Shown here one piece after another: positions 9,025 through 17,526 of a stretch of DNA of 64,000 bases (its first letter is position 1; each line of letters starts with the position of its first letter). The stretch lies in NCBI GenBank assembly GCA_022791315.1, contig JAAVYW010000063.1, positions 18,130 through 82,129 on the forward strand, given 5' to 3'. Position numbers and translations under genes: made by a program. The DNA comes from Oscillospiraceae bacterium (GTDB lineage Bacteria > Bacillota > Clostridia > Oscillospirales > Ruminococcaceae). The notes below the pieces were generated by a model. The model was not told the origin of the DNA. It did not search any database and was given only the letters and a program-made list of their open reading frames with translations.

Positions 9025-9825
9025 TTATTTCTCGTCGCCGCCCTTTTTGCCCTTCTTCGCCAGTGCGCCGGGAATCAGCTGGGTCAGCTTCTCTTCAATA
9101 AACCTGGGGTTGTCGCCCGCTTGGATGGACTGCACGCCCTCAGCAATAATCATCTTGCACAGGTACTCTTCCTCGTGCCGCACCTTCAGCTTGTTGGCAA
9201 TAGGGGTAAAAATCAGGTTCGCCAGCACACTACCATAGAAGGTGGTTACCAAGGCCAAGGCCATGGCAGGCGCGATAGCGTCCGGGTCGCTCAGGTTTTT
9301 CAGCAGGTTTACTAAGCCCATCAAAGTACCAATCATACCAAAGGCCGGGCCGTAGGCCGCCGCCTTTTCATAGAAGGCCCTGTCCTGTGCATGCCGTTCG
9401 TCCAGGTATTCCAGCTCGGTTTCCAAAAGCTGCTTCACCTTATCCGGCTCCACCGCATCCACCACCAGCATCATGCTGCTTTTGAGGAAGGGGTCTTTCG
9501 TCTCCGCCAGCTTCCCTTCCAAGGAGAGTAGGCCGTTGATACGGGCCTCTGTGGCTAAATCCACAATCTGGGTAATATAGTCCATGGGATTGTACTTGGT
9601 GGGGGCGAACATAATTTTCATATGCTTGCCGATTTTCGTAAAGCATTTCATCGGGAAGGACACCATCAACCCTGCGATAACGCCGCCCAAAACCACCGCG
9701 ATACTGGGCACATCCACAAAGTTCTGGAAAGCGTCCAAAACAATGCCCTTGTCCTTGTCAAATACGATACCGAAAACCAGCGTACCAATACCCAGCAGCC
9801 AGCCAATAATTGACATTAGATCCAT
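9025..9825 (-). CDS. motA: MotA, flagellar stator protein
   Basis: 266 residues, typical of MotA. Helices lie at about residues 3-22, 35-53, 150-172 and 184-205. The loop between the second and third helices carries the charged FliG-contacting region, and AAAYGPAFGMIGTLMGLVNLL is the conserved third helix. It forms the ion-driven stator with MotB. The pattern looks like the MotA/PomA branch; the ion cannot be assigned from sequence alone. It lies between flbD and motB in one transcript. Confidence 0.95.
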   Translation of the reverse strand: MDLMSIIGWLLGIGTLVFGIVFDKDKGIVLDAFQNFVDVPSIAVVLGGVIAGLMVSFPMKCFTKIGKHMKIMFAPTKYNPMDYITQIVDLATEARINGLLSLEGKLAETKDPFLKSSMMLVVDAVEPDKVKQLLETELEYLDERHAQDRAFYEKAAAYGPAFGMIGTLMGLVNLLKNLSDPDAIAPAMALALVTTFYGSVLANLIFTPIANKLKVRHEEEYLCKMIIAEGVQSIQAGDNPRFIEEKLTQLIPGALAKKGKKGGDEK

Positions 9826-9848
9826 TGTGCTTTACCTACCTTTACGTT

Positions 9849-10040
9849 TCAGACTATACCACGTTGAATTGTGCGATGATACTCGATGGTCTTATCTATC
9901 ACTTCCTGCATCGACTCCCGGACAATGTAGATTCGCCCGTTTGTCAGCAGCATTGTGGTATCAGGGTTCTCCGAAATGGTCTCGATTAGGTCACAGTTGA
10001 GCGCAAATTCTTTCCCGCGCAAGTCGTTTAGAATAATCAT
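9849..10040 (-). CDS. flbD: FlbD/SwrD family small flagellar protein
   Basis: 63 residues, beginning MIILNDLRGKEFALNCDLIE and ending in VIDKTIEYHRTI, which is the FlbD/SwrD pattern. In Bacillus subtilis SwrD raises flagellar motor power; in other Firmicutes the small protein always sits between flgE and motA, as here. AAAAGGAAAATG lies directly upstream of the ATG. The gap to flgE on its 5' side is unusually long, 347 bases. Confidence 0.9.
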   Translation of the reverse strand: MIILNDLRGKEFALNCDLIETISENPDTTMLLTNGRIYIVRESMQEVIDKTIEYHRTIQRGIV

Positions 10041-10387
10041 ACTTCATTTTCCTTTTCGCCACAAGATTTCTGTGCAGCCTTTTCTTTCCTTTGGGGGAAA
10101 CGGCCAGCGGGTTGGCCCTGTGCAGTCCCGCACGCTGGCCCCCATCTCCTCTTCCCGGTGCGTCCCGTCCCTGCGCCCTTGCGCCGGCAGGGCGGGCCGC
10201 CAAGATAGGCCTGCATCAGGCTTTCACAGAGGAATGGGGAAAGTCCGCAGATTTTCCCCATTCCTCCGGGGGCGGCAGCTCCGCCCCTGGGATTGGCAAC
10301 GGCCCGGTTCCCCAGTCGGGAAACCCTGGGCCAAGCCATAGACTTGGCCTGCCTTCGCAGGCGATGTCATTGAAAACCGTGTTTTAG
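10041..10387. other. Non-coding gap between flgE and flbD with a 14-bp perfect hairpin
   Basis: No convincing gene is visible. The strongest structure is a perfect 14-base inverted repeat (arms 10229-10242 and 10253-10266, loop 10 bases). A second short one is formed by GGGGCGG/CCGCCCC near 10269-10288. There is no T-run, so a processing or stability element within the flagellar mRNA is more likely than a terminator. It separates hook genes from stator and switch genes. Confidence 0.6.
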
Positions 10388-12121
10388 CTACCTCTTCAGG
10401 TTAATCAGCTCTTCCAGCATGGTGTCCGAAACAGTAATCAACCGCGAGCTGGCCTGGAAGCCTCTCTGGGTCACAATCATATCCGAGAACTCCTGCGCCA
10501 GGTCCACGTTGGACATTTCCAGCGAGCTGTTCTTAATTGCCCCGGTGCCCCCCTCGCCGGCAATAGCCAGTGTAGCCTTGCCGGAGTTGGCAGTCTCGGT
10601 AAAGTAGCTGTTGCCGGCCTGCATCAGGCCCCGCGCGTTGCCGAAGGACGCCAGGTCAATCCGCCCCAGCACCTGCAAGCCTGCGTCCGAGGTGCCGGTG
10701 ATGGTGCCGTCCGCCCCGATGGAGATACCCGTCAGGTTGTTCATATCCTGCTGGGTATACTCTGTGCCGCCCGTCAAAGTAAAGGTGCTCTTGCCCCAGC
10801 CCAGGTTATGGGTGGGCTGGCTGGGAGTGGCGGTTGCTGTGCCACTTGTATTACCAAATGTAACCGCTATATTTGTTCCACCAGCTGGCAAATCTTTCGT
10901 ATTAGGATAGGATACAGTAATAGTATCATTGGCATCTTTACCAGATTTCAGCAAAAGTGTATTAGCACCACTGGAAGAATCCGCACGGTCTTTGCTGATT
11001 TCACCCTTATATGTGATGGTACCAATTACCATTTCAACTTCCCAATGCTCTTCTACTGGAGGTGTTCCAGTGGGATTAGCAGGAACATGAGTGACTTTTG
11101 CAGAAGTAACACCTCCAGTCCCCTGGAACATTAAGCCAGTCTCCACCAGTTTAAATCCATTTAAGAAAGAACCATCTGCCTGGACAGCACCTGTATTAGC
11201 AGCGCCAGGATTCGCATCAGGCGTCAGCGTAATCCCACCGCCCTCATAGTCCGCACTGGCCGTCTCAACAATTTGCGCGCCAGTGAGCTCAATGGGGCCG
11301 GTTGTACCATCAGGCAATAACCCGGTAAACGGGTCAGGCTCAACCTTAAAGTTGTAAACCCCACCCGGATGGGGCCCGCCATAGGCCTGGGTAATCGCGT
11401 TGTTGATTTCAGTCTGCAACTCAGCCATATTAGCAAATGTGGCATTGGCATTGAGTTTCAGGTTAATCACCGAGCTGCTGCTGTCGGTAATGGCCTGCAC
11501 CTTCAGCCCGTCAGGCATATCAGTGCCCTTGCTAAAGGCAAAGGAGATATTGGCGTCCTTCACCTGGTTCGTGGAGGTAATCGTCAGGGTCTTGCCGCTG
11601 ATTTCCTTCACACACTGGGCCACATTGGCCTGCACCGGGTTCACGCTGATAAAGATTTTCTCCTGCCCAGGCTTGCTGCTGTTGATTTTCCCGTCCGTGG
11701 CATTGGTGCCCAGCACGAAGTTACCGTTGGAGTCAATCACCGCGCCGGTGGCCGGGTCAATGTCAAACATACCAGCCTTGGTGTAGTAGATGTTCCCGTC
11801 CGGGTCCATCACCTGGAAAAAGCCCTCGCCAGTGATACAGGCGTCCAGCGCATAGCCGGTCGTCGTCATGGAGGAGGAATCCATCATCAGGTCCACGCTG
11901 GCCAGCTTTGCGCCGTAACCGATGGACGAAGGGTTAATACCGCCGCGGGTCTGGGTACCCGAAGAAGCGCCCCGCACCTGCTGGTAGTACATATCCCGGA
12001 AGGTGGCGCGGCTGGATTTAAAGCCATAGGTGTTGGCATTAGAGATATTGTTACCGATAACGTCCAGACGATTCTGGTTAGATTTCATTCCTGCTACACC
12101 GGAATACATGGATCGAACCAT
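10388..12121 (-). CDS. flgE: FlgE, flagellar hook protein
   Basis: 577 residues, longer than the usual 400-450. The N-terminal rod/hook motif is complete (MVRSMYSGVAGMKSNQNRLD, NNISNANTYGFK), as is the C-terminal segment (NVDLAQEFSDMIVTQRGF, SDTMLEELINLK). These two ends form the D0/D1 coiled-coil core; the middle is the surface-exposed variable part. DNA coding the middle (about 10840-11215) is visibly richer in A and T than the flanks. The site AAGGGAG precedes the ATG. Exported through the FlhA/FlhB gate; length controlled by FliK. Confidence 0.95.
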   Translation of the reverse strand: MVRSMYSGVAGMKSNQNRLDVIGNNISNANTYGFKSSRATFRDMYYQQVRGASSGTQTRGGINPSSIGYGAKLASVDLMMDSSSMTTTGYALDACITGEGFFQVMDPDGNIYYTKAGMFDIDPATGAVIDSNGNFVLGTNATDGKINSSKPGQEKIFISVNPVQANVAQCVKEISGKTLTITSTNQVKDANISFAFSKGTDMPDGLKVQAITDSSSSVINLKLNANATFANMAELQTEINNAITQAYGGPHPGGVYNFKVEPDPFTGLLPDGTTGPIELTGAQIVETASADYEGGGITLTPDANPGAANTGAVQADGSFLNGFKLVETGLMFQGTGGVTSAKVTHVPANPTGTPPVEEHWEVEMVIGTITYKGEISKDRADSSSGANTLLLKSGKDANDTITVSYPNTKDLPAGGTNIAVTFGNTSGTATATPSQPTHNLGWGKSTFTLTGGTEYTQQDMNNLTGISIGADGTITGTSDAGLQVLGRIDLASFGNARGLMQAGNSYFTETANSGKATLAIAGEGGTGAIKNSSLEMSNVDLAQEFSDMIVTQRGFQASSRLITVSDTMLEELINLKR

Positions 12122-12234
12122 AGTTTCTTTTTTCTCCCTTCTCTATTCAAGGGAACCGTGCGGGCCCATCTGTCATTCAGGGCCCGTTGACCTCCTGGGG
12201 AGAGGCAGCCTAGGCGCTCTCCTTTGGTCCGGCC

Positions 12235-12630
12235 TTATAATATCACGGTTCCATCAATGTTGGTAAAAGCCTTGCTCTTCAGCTCTTGGGGATTCAGCGC
12301 CGTAATCACGGTGTTGTTTTTTGCACTCACGATGAAGGCCGAGCCATCCATCAAAATCAGTGCGTCCTGAATTCCCTTTTCCCTGGCAATGCCCATTCCT
12401 TGGCTCAGCCGCTCCAAACCCGATACCGAGATAGGGATTTCCCGCTGGGCAATCCGTCCCGCCGCGTGCTTGGAAAAGGAAATATTCTGAGAAGCCGAGA
12501 GGCTTTCCAGCACTTGTTTAAAAGAGGGGCCGTCCGTTGTTCCCTCGTTTCCACGTGTTCCCGCTGCAACCGGGGCCACCCCCGTTGTCACCGGGACATT
12601 CATCCGGCTGCGTAAAAGCATTTCATCCAT
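12235..12630 (-). CDS. TIGR02530-type flagellar operon protein
   Basis: About 131 residues, beginning MDEMLLRSRMN. The conserved region is FKQVLESL...FSKHAAGRIAQREI...LERLSQGMGIAREKG, followed by LILMDGSAFIVSAKNNTVIT. This matches the small uncharacterised flagellar operon family found between flgD and flgE in many Firmicutes and spirochaetes; its role is unproven but probably linked to hook or rod assembly. I chose ATG 12630 because it fits the family start, although the upstream site is weak; the frame is open a further 27 codons upstream. Confidence 0.8.
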   Translation of the reverse strand: MDEMLLRSRMNVPVTTGVAPVAAGTRGNEGTTDGPSFKQVLESLSASQNISFSKHAAGRIAQREIPISVSGLERLSQGMGIAREKGIQDALILMDGSAFIVSAKNNTVITALNPQELKSKAFTNIDGTVIL

Positions 12631-12742
12631 AGCTGTAACCACAGTTCCCGTTTTCCGGAAACTTCCTTTCTCACGTTTTGCGAAGCAGCCCTGCCGCCGC
12701 ACCGGCGCCAAAGCCGCTGTGGTTTAAAGCATGCTTAGAAGC

Positions 12743-13477
12743 CTATGCCTCCTGCACCGCCGCGCCGACTTCCACCACGTCATCCAGCGAGTACCATTCC
12801 CCGCCCACATAGACGCGATATTCGTTGTTGTCACTGGACACACGTTCCACCAAGCCCTCGATTTTTTCGACTTTCTCTTCTTCCTTGCCGTCCTCATCCT
12901 TCACTGTGGTCTTCTTGTTCACCGCCACATTCTGGTTCAGCAGAGAAAGCAGATAGTTTTTCTTCACTGCCTGGTTTGTCTCAGTCGCGTTGTCCTGTGT
13001 GCCCTTGGTGCCAATTTCCATAATCTGCTCCAAGGTAAAGCGCTTGTCATTCACATAGATGGCAAATTCATTGTTCACCAGCGAAACCTTTTGTACCGGC
13101 CCCACTTCTTTTTGCAGCTGGCCCGATACGCTCATCTTCGCCGCAGTCACGTCTTTGCCAACCAGCGACATCACATAGCTGGTCTTGGAATAGTTCGCCA
13201 TGTCGCTCATCTGCTGCATGGTAGTGAACTGTGCCAGCTGGGTAATATACTGGGTGTCGTCCACCGGGTTCATAAAGTCCTGGTTTCTCAGCTGTGCCAC
13301 CATCAGGGTCAGGAAGTCGTCTGCCGAAACCGCGTTGGTTTTCTTGTCGGTAAAGACAGCATCCCAGACCATTCCCGTACTCTCTTCCCCTTCGGTTTTC
13401 TCAGTGTCCAAGATACCGGTGGTAGTGAATTTGTCACGATAGCTCTGGCTTGCGCCGCTTACGCCACTAATCGCCAT
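12743..13477 (-). CDS. flgD: FlgD, hook capping/assembly scaffold protein
   Basis: 244 residues. The N-terminal FlgD signature is clear (ADDFLTLMVAQLRNQDFMNP, TQYITQLAQFTTMQQM). The rest is an FlgD tail with a charged Lys/Glu-rich insert. FlgD caps the growing hook so that FlgE can polymerise. Start ATG 13477 follows AAAGGAGG by 7 bases. It lies directly downstream of fliK and upstream of the small hook-operon gene. Confidence 0.92.
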   Translation of the reverse strand: MAISGVSGASQSYRDKFTTTGILDTEKTEGEESTGMVWDAVFTDKKTNAVSADDFLTLMVAQLRNQDFMNPVDDTQYITQLAQFTTMQQMSDMANYSKTSYVMSLVGKDVTAAKMSVSGQLQKEVGPVQKVSLVNNEFAIYVNDKRFTLEQIMEIGTKGTQDNATETNQAVKKNYLLSLLNQNVAVNKKTTVKDEDGKEEEKVEKIEGLVERVSSDNNEYRVYVGGEWYSLDDVVEVGAAVQEA

Positions 13478-13494
13478 AGCAAATCCTCCTTTCG

Positions 13495-14616
13495 TCAAAT
13501 GTAAGTGTCCAAGCCCTCTTCCTCCAAAACGGTCTCCACCGTGTCCTCAAACCCGGATTCCTGCCGGTGGGAATGGTGGGATTGCCCGCCCTGTTGGGAA
13601 AAAGCCTGCTGGTCGTAGAACTGCCGGCCCTGGTCGGTCATCTGGTTCTGCGCAGAGTACTGGGCAGCCTGCCCGTCCGGTGTCACCACCACTTCCTGCA
13701 CCTCAGCCTGCAAAGGCCGCAATGCCGATTGCAGCGAGGCAATCTCGTTGGTGATGAGTCTGGCAGTCTGGGTATTGGTGGTAAAGATTGTCAAGGCAAT
13801 TTTGTCCCTGTTCTCCGAGAACTTCACCACGATTTCACCGATGCCCTCCGGCTTCAGCTTCACCACGAATTCGTTCTTTCCCTTCGCCACATTTTCCAGA
13901 ATGCCGGTTTTCACCTGCGCCGCGATTTCTTCCCCGTCCGGTACTTTGGGCTGTTCCGAAACCGGCACCGCCGTTTCAACAGGCATAAACCTTCTGGCGT
14001 TCACGTCCGCCTGTAGGGTCTCGATGTCCGGTGTCTCCACCGTCTCCTTCTTCTCCCTGGCAAGCGTCTCCCGGATTGCCCGCACTATGCTGTGGTCCAG
14101 CTCCATGCGTGTCACCGGTGTCTCCGCCTTCTTCTGGCTCCAGGCACTGGAGAGGATTTGTACAAATTCCTCGTCCGTCTTGGCTGTCAGCAGGTCGGTG
14201 GCCTCTTCGTCCCCGGCCTGTGCCTCCTGCACAAACGCCATCAGCCCCTGTACTTCCTCCTTGGGGGAAGCCATGGCCTGCACTGTGTTTTGCAGCACCT
14301 CCTGCACCGCAGGGTTCGCCGCCTGCACACCACCGTTTTGCAGCAGTGTCAGCAGCATCTGGGGCTGGAACCCGGGCATTGTGCAGAGTATCTCCGCCGC
14401 CATTTGGGTGCCCATCTCCTCTTCATCCTGCTGTAATTGGCCGGTCATCTGCATCAGCGCTGCCGCCAGGCCGTCCTGCCCTTCCTCCCCACCCATCAGC
14501 TGGGCGAAAATCATGGCAAAGGCGTCTCCCTGCATCCCGGTTTCCCCCTGGGCCAAACCCAGCAGGCTCCGCGAAATCGGCTGTCCCATTGCCTGTACCG
14601 CCATCATGTTATCCAT
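13495..14616 (-). CDS. fliK: FliK, flagellar hook-length control protein
   Basis: 373 residues: a Gln/Met-rich, poorly conserved N-terminal region and a conserved C-terminal FliK domain (LKPEGIGEIVVKFSENRDKI, SLQSALRPLQAEVQEVVV). FliK is secreted while the hook grows and, on contact with FlhB, switches export specificity. The start is ATG 14616, six bases after a perfect AAAGGAGGTG; a GTG three codons earlier overlaps that site and is not likely. The C-terminus ends in an acidic EEEGLDTYI. Confidence 0.9.
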   Translation of the reverse strand: MDNMMAVQAMGQPISRSLLGLAQGETGMQGDAFAMIFAQLMGGEEGQDGLAAALMQMTGQLQQDEEEMGTQMAAEILCTMPGFQPQMLLTLLQNGGVQAANPAVQEVLQNTVQAMASPKEEVQGLMAFVQEAQAGDEEATDLLTAKTDEEFVQILSSAWSQKKAETPVTRMELDHSIVRAIRETLAREKKETVETPDIETLQADVNARRFMPVETAVPVSEQPKVPDGEEIAAQVKTGILENVAKGKNEFVVKLKPEGIGEIVVKFSENRDKIALTIFTTNTQTARLITNEIASLQSALRPLQAEVQEVVVTPDGQAAQYSAQNQMTDQGRQFYDQQAFSQQGGQSHHSHRQESGFEDTVETVLEEEGLDTYI

Positions 14617-14938
14617 ATCTTTCACCTCCTTTCAAGCGTTCTGCCAGGTTTCCCCGGCTTTATTGTACCTCGGGCCTTTGGCCCAGGGAACAACCAGTGT
14701 CAACCAATCCCTCTTCGCGGCAAAAGCCAGCTTCACTGGCCTTGGAATCATTGCCGCCGGGGCTCCGTGGGCCGTCGAATCCCGGCCCGCCCGCTGCGGG
14801 TCTTCACAACCCGCCCTTTCCCAGGTGGCAGCACCCAGCCACATTGCCGGATTGCAGAACCGCAGGAGAGGGGTTTGCCCCTTTCTTCCTCTGGGGCTCT
14901 CCCATTCTCTCTGCAAGAGGCAAGCCTCTCCCCTGCCG
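14617..14938. other. Non-coding gap between fliJ and fliK
   Basis: About 320 bases within the operon, GC-rich, without a convincing gene on either strand. Small hairpins are visible (GGGG-TTTG-CCCC near 14877, GAGGC-AA-GCCTC near 14919). A 20-base block at 14821-14840 is identical to 48665-48684, in the loop of a hairpin between rapZ and whiA. Confidence 0.55.
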
Positions 14939-15391
14939 TCATTCTCCCACAGCCGCCCGGATAAGGTTCTGGGCCACAAATTCATCCACCCTGTCCTCCT
15001 CCGCCTTGTTCGCCATGTAGCGGTAATCCTCCAGCTGCCGCTCAAAGAGCTTATCCAGCTTCGACACTTCCTGGTTCGCAGCCAGCACCACGCCGGTCTG
15101 CTTTTCCACCCGTTCCACAGCCTTTTTCAGAGCTGCTTCCAGCTCCTGAATCTGCATCCGTATGTTGTCAAGCTGCGCGCTGAACTGCCGTATTTCAATA
15201 ATCGTGGTGCCCTTGGCCTGGGCCCTTTGCATGTCAAACGAAGTCTGGGAGAATTCGTTTTCCAGCCGGAAAATGTGCTGTTCAATGGCGTTCTGTTCGC
15301 CCCGCAGCCGCAGCAGCTTCCCCTTTTCCTCATCCAGAAGCCGTTCCCGGTAGTCCCGCATATGTGCCAATGAAAACTCAAATTTTTTCAT
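14939..15391 (-). CDS. fliJ: FliJ, flagellar export chaperone/ATPase stalk
   Basis: 150 residues, almost entirely heptad-like coiled coil, beginning MKKFEFSLAHMRDYRERLLDE as FliJ proteins do. FliJ forms the antiparallel coiled coil that inserts into the FliI ring and contacts FlhA. Sequence identity in this family is low, so length, coiled coil and place directly after fliI carry the call. GAGGGGG precedes the ATG. Confidence 0.88.
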   Translation of the reverse strand: MKKFEFSLAHMRDYRERLLDEEKGKLLRLRGEQNAIEQHIFRLENEFSQTSFDMQRAQAKGTTIIEIRQFSAQLDNIRMQIQELEAALKKAVERVEKQTGVVLAANQEVSKLDKLFERQLEDYRYMANKAEEDRVDEFVAQNLIRAAVGE

Positions 15392-15422
15392 CCCACGGCC
15401 CCCTCACACCATTATACTCTAT

Positions 15423-16745
15423 TTATTCCGCCAATGCAATCATTTGTGTAACAGTATCTTCAAAAGAAACCTTATTTCCCACCGCCTGCTGTAACAGGCC
15501 GTTGATGCCGTCCATGTGGCGTATGGCCTCATCCAGCTCCGGGTTGCTGCCGCTCTTGTAGGCGCCAATGGAGAGCAAATCCCGGTTGTCCTGGTGAACC
15601 GACATCATCTGCCGAATCCGCCCAGCGGCCTTCTTATGCTCTGCTCCTGCAATGCTGTTCATCAGACGGCTGATGCTGGCCAGCACATCAATGGCAGGAT
15701 AGTGGTTAGCCATTGCCAGCTTTCTGGAAAGCACAATGTGCCCGTCCACAATACCGCGTACGGTATCGGAAATGGGCTCATTGGTGTCATCGCCCTCCAC
15801 CAGCACCGTATAGATGCCAGTGATAGAGCCTTTCTCAAAATTGCCAGACCGCTCCAACAGCTTGGGGAGCATGGTATAGATAGAAGGGGTATAACCCCGG
15901 GCCACCGGCGGCTCCCCGGTAGAGAGCCCGATTTCCCGCTGCGCCATACAAAAACGGGTGAGGGAGTCCATCATCAGCAGCACGTCCTGCCCCTGGTCGC
16001 GGAAATACTCCGCAATGGCCGTAGCCGTCAGGGCACACTTTGAGCGCATCATAGCCGGCTGGTCAGAAGTAGCCACAACCAGCACGCTGCGGGCCATGCC
16101 CTCCGGGCCCAAGTCCTTCTCGATGAACTCCACCAGCTCACGTCCACGCTCGCCCACCAGGGCAATCACGTTGATGTCCGCCTTTACGTTCCGGGCAATC
16201 ATCCCCATCAGGGTACTCTTGCCCACGCCGCTTCCGGCGAAGATACCCACACGTTGTCCCTTCCCCATGGTGAGCAGCCCGTCAATGGCCTTCACCCCCA
16301 GCTCCATCACCTGGCTAATGGGCGGCCGCTCCATGGGATTGGAGTGCACCCCGTTAATGGGATACCGTTTCACCCGCTGAATCGGCGGCCCCCCGTCGAT
16401 GGGGTTGCCCAGGGCGTCAATCGTGCGTCCCACCAGGTCGGGCCCCACGCCGATTTCCAGCTTGGCCCCGGTATTCACCACTAAGCTCCCCGCGCCGATG
16501 CCGTCCAGCTCCTGATAGGGCATCAGCTGCACAAAGCCGCCTTTGAGCCCCACCACCTCTGTCACCATCTTGCGCCCATCATCCACCAGGATTTCACAGA
16601 TGTCACCAATATTGCAGGTGAGCCCGGTGGCCTCTACCATCAGGCCCATCACCTTATCGATTTTCCCCTGGTAGGTGTAGAGGTCACTGAGCCGTATGAT
16701 GCGGTGGTATGCCGCCAAGTCGATTGTCTGGAATTGCCGAGCCAT
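15423..16745 (-). CDS. fliI: FliI, flagellum-specific export ATPase
   Basis: 440 residues of the F1-ATPase beta-like family. Walker A is GIFAGSGVGKST, Walker B is in QDVLLMMDSLTRF, and the FliI/YscN signature ARGYTPSIYTMLPKLLERSG is present. It unfolds and delivers export substrates with FliH and FliJ. GGGAGGTGAG lies just before the ATG. It is followed by fliJ after 31 bases. Confidence 0.97.
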   Translation of the reverse strand: MARQFQTIDLAAYHRIIRLSDLYTYQGKIDKVMGLMVEATGLTCNIGDICEILVDDGRKMVTEVVGLKGGFVQLMPYQELDGIGAGSLVVNTGAKLEIGVGPDLVGRTIDALGNPIDGGPPIQRVKRYPINGVHSNPMERPPISQVMELGVKAIDGLLTMGKGQRVGIFAGSGVGKSTLMGMIARNVKADINVIALVGERGRELVEFIEKDLGPEGMARSVLVVATSDQPAMMRSKCALTATAIAEYFRDQGQDVLLMMDSLTRFCMAQREIGLSTGEPPVARGYTPSIYTMLPKLLERSGNFEKGSITGIYTVLVEGDDTNEPISDTVRGIVDGHIVLSRKLAMANHYPAIDVLASISRLMNSIAGAEHKKAAGRIRQMMSVHQDNRDLLSIGAYKSGSNPELDEAIRHMDGINGLLQQAVGNKVSFEDTVTQMIALAE

Positions 16746-16767
16746 GGCCCCTCACCTCCCCTTCAGG

Positions 16768-17526
16768 TTATCGGTTCTCTTCCAAAATCTCCCGCAGCTT
16801 TTCCATCTGCGAGGAGACAGAGGCGTCAATAATGCCCTGTGGCGTATGCACAATGCACCCGCCGGGCGAGAGATCCGCCCCTAAAATCTCCGGTACGACA
16901 GAACCCTGCCGCTTCGCCATTTCCTTTTTTAGTTCCTCCACCAGGCCTGGCAGCTGGGAAGAGACTTCCACACTAATCCATTCGGCGTTCTTCACTGTGG
17001 AGACCGCCTTGTTCACTAAGGGAATCATCAGCTCCCGGTGCTCGGCAATAGATTCGTCCATCACCTTTTCTGCAATGTCCAATGCCAGGTCAGTGAGTCC
17101 CTGCTCATATTGAATCGTAAAATTCCGGTGGTCCTGCTGCAGCTGTTCCATCAAGCCATCCACCTGTCGCAGGCAGCCCTGGATTTCAGCCTTGTGCTCT
17201 TCATAGGCTGTCTGGTAGGCTTCATCCCTGGCCTCACGCCGCAGCCTTCCCGCATCGGACTGGGCCTGTTCCAGGATTTGATTCCGCTCGTTGTTGGCGT
17301 TCTGCAAAATTTTCTGGGCCACCTCTTCCGCGTGAGACCTTGTTCGCTCCTCCATGATATGCATCCGGAGCAAGAATTGTGCCTCCCGCTCCTCCTCAGT
17401 TTCCTGAGCAGTGGAGGCGGCCTCCTCCTCTTCGCCCGGCTCCGAGAAGGGTTGGGACGAAAAGTCCGGAATACGGTACACCTCGTCTGAGGGATGTGCC
17501 CCCCCGGGCTTAATGACCTTAGGCAA
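16768..17526 (-). CDS. fliH: FliH, negative regulator of the FliI ATPase
   Basis: About 252 residues. The middle is a long, charged coiled coil (residues about 65-145), and the C-terminal half is the FliH/V-type ATPase stator-like domain (ALDIAEKVMDESIAEHRE..., PGGCIVHTPQGIIDASV). FliH binds FliI and docks it to the C-ring. I favour TTG at 17526, nine bases after AGGAG; the ATG at 17535 directly abuts that site. It overlaps the end of fliG. Confidence 0.88.
   Translation of the reverse strand: MPKVIKPGGAHPSDEVYRIPDFSSQPFSEPGEEEEAASTAQETEEEREAQFLLRMHIMEERTRSHAEEVAQKILQNANNERNQILEQAQSDAGRLRREARDEAYQTAYEEHKAEIQGCLRQVDGLMEQLQQDHRNFTIQYEQGLTDLALDIAEKVMDESIAEHRELMIPLVNKAVSTVKNAEWISVEVSSQLPGLVEELKKEMAKRQGSVVPEILGADLSPGGCIVHTPQGIIDASVSSQMEKLREILEENR

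Noticed and set aside
10041..10340. Small GC-rich open frames between flgE and flbD
   Set aside because: No ribosome sites, no recognisable protein features, and they overlap strong hairpins.
14632..15045. 137-codon minus-strand frame over the fliJ-fliK gap
   Set aside because: It overlaps the fliJ coding region in another frame, with Arg/Trp/Pro-rich composition typical of a GC shadow.
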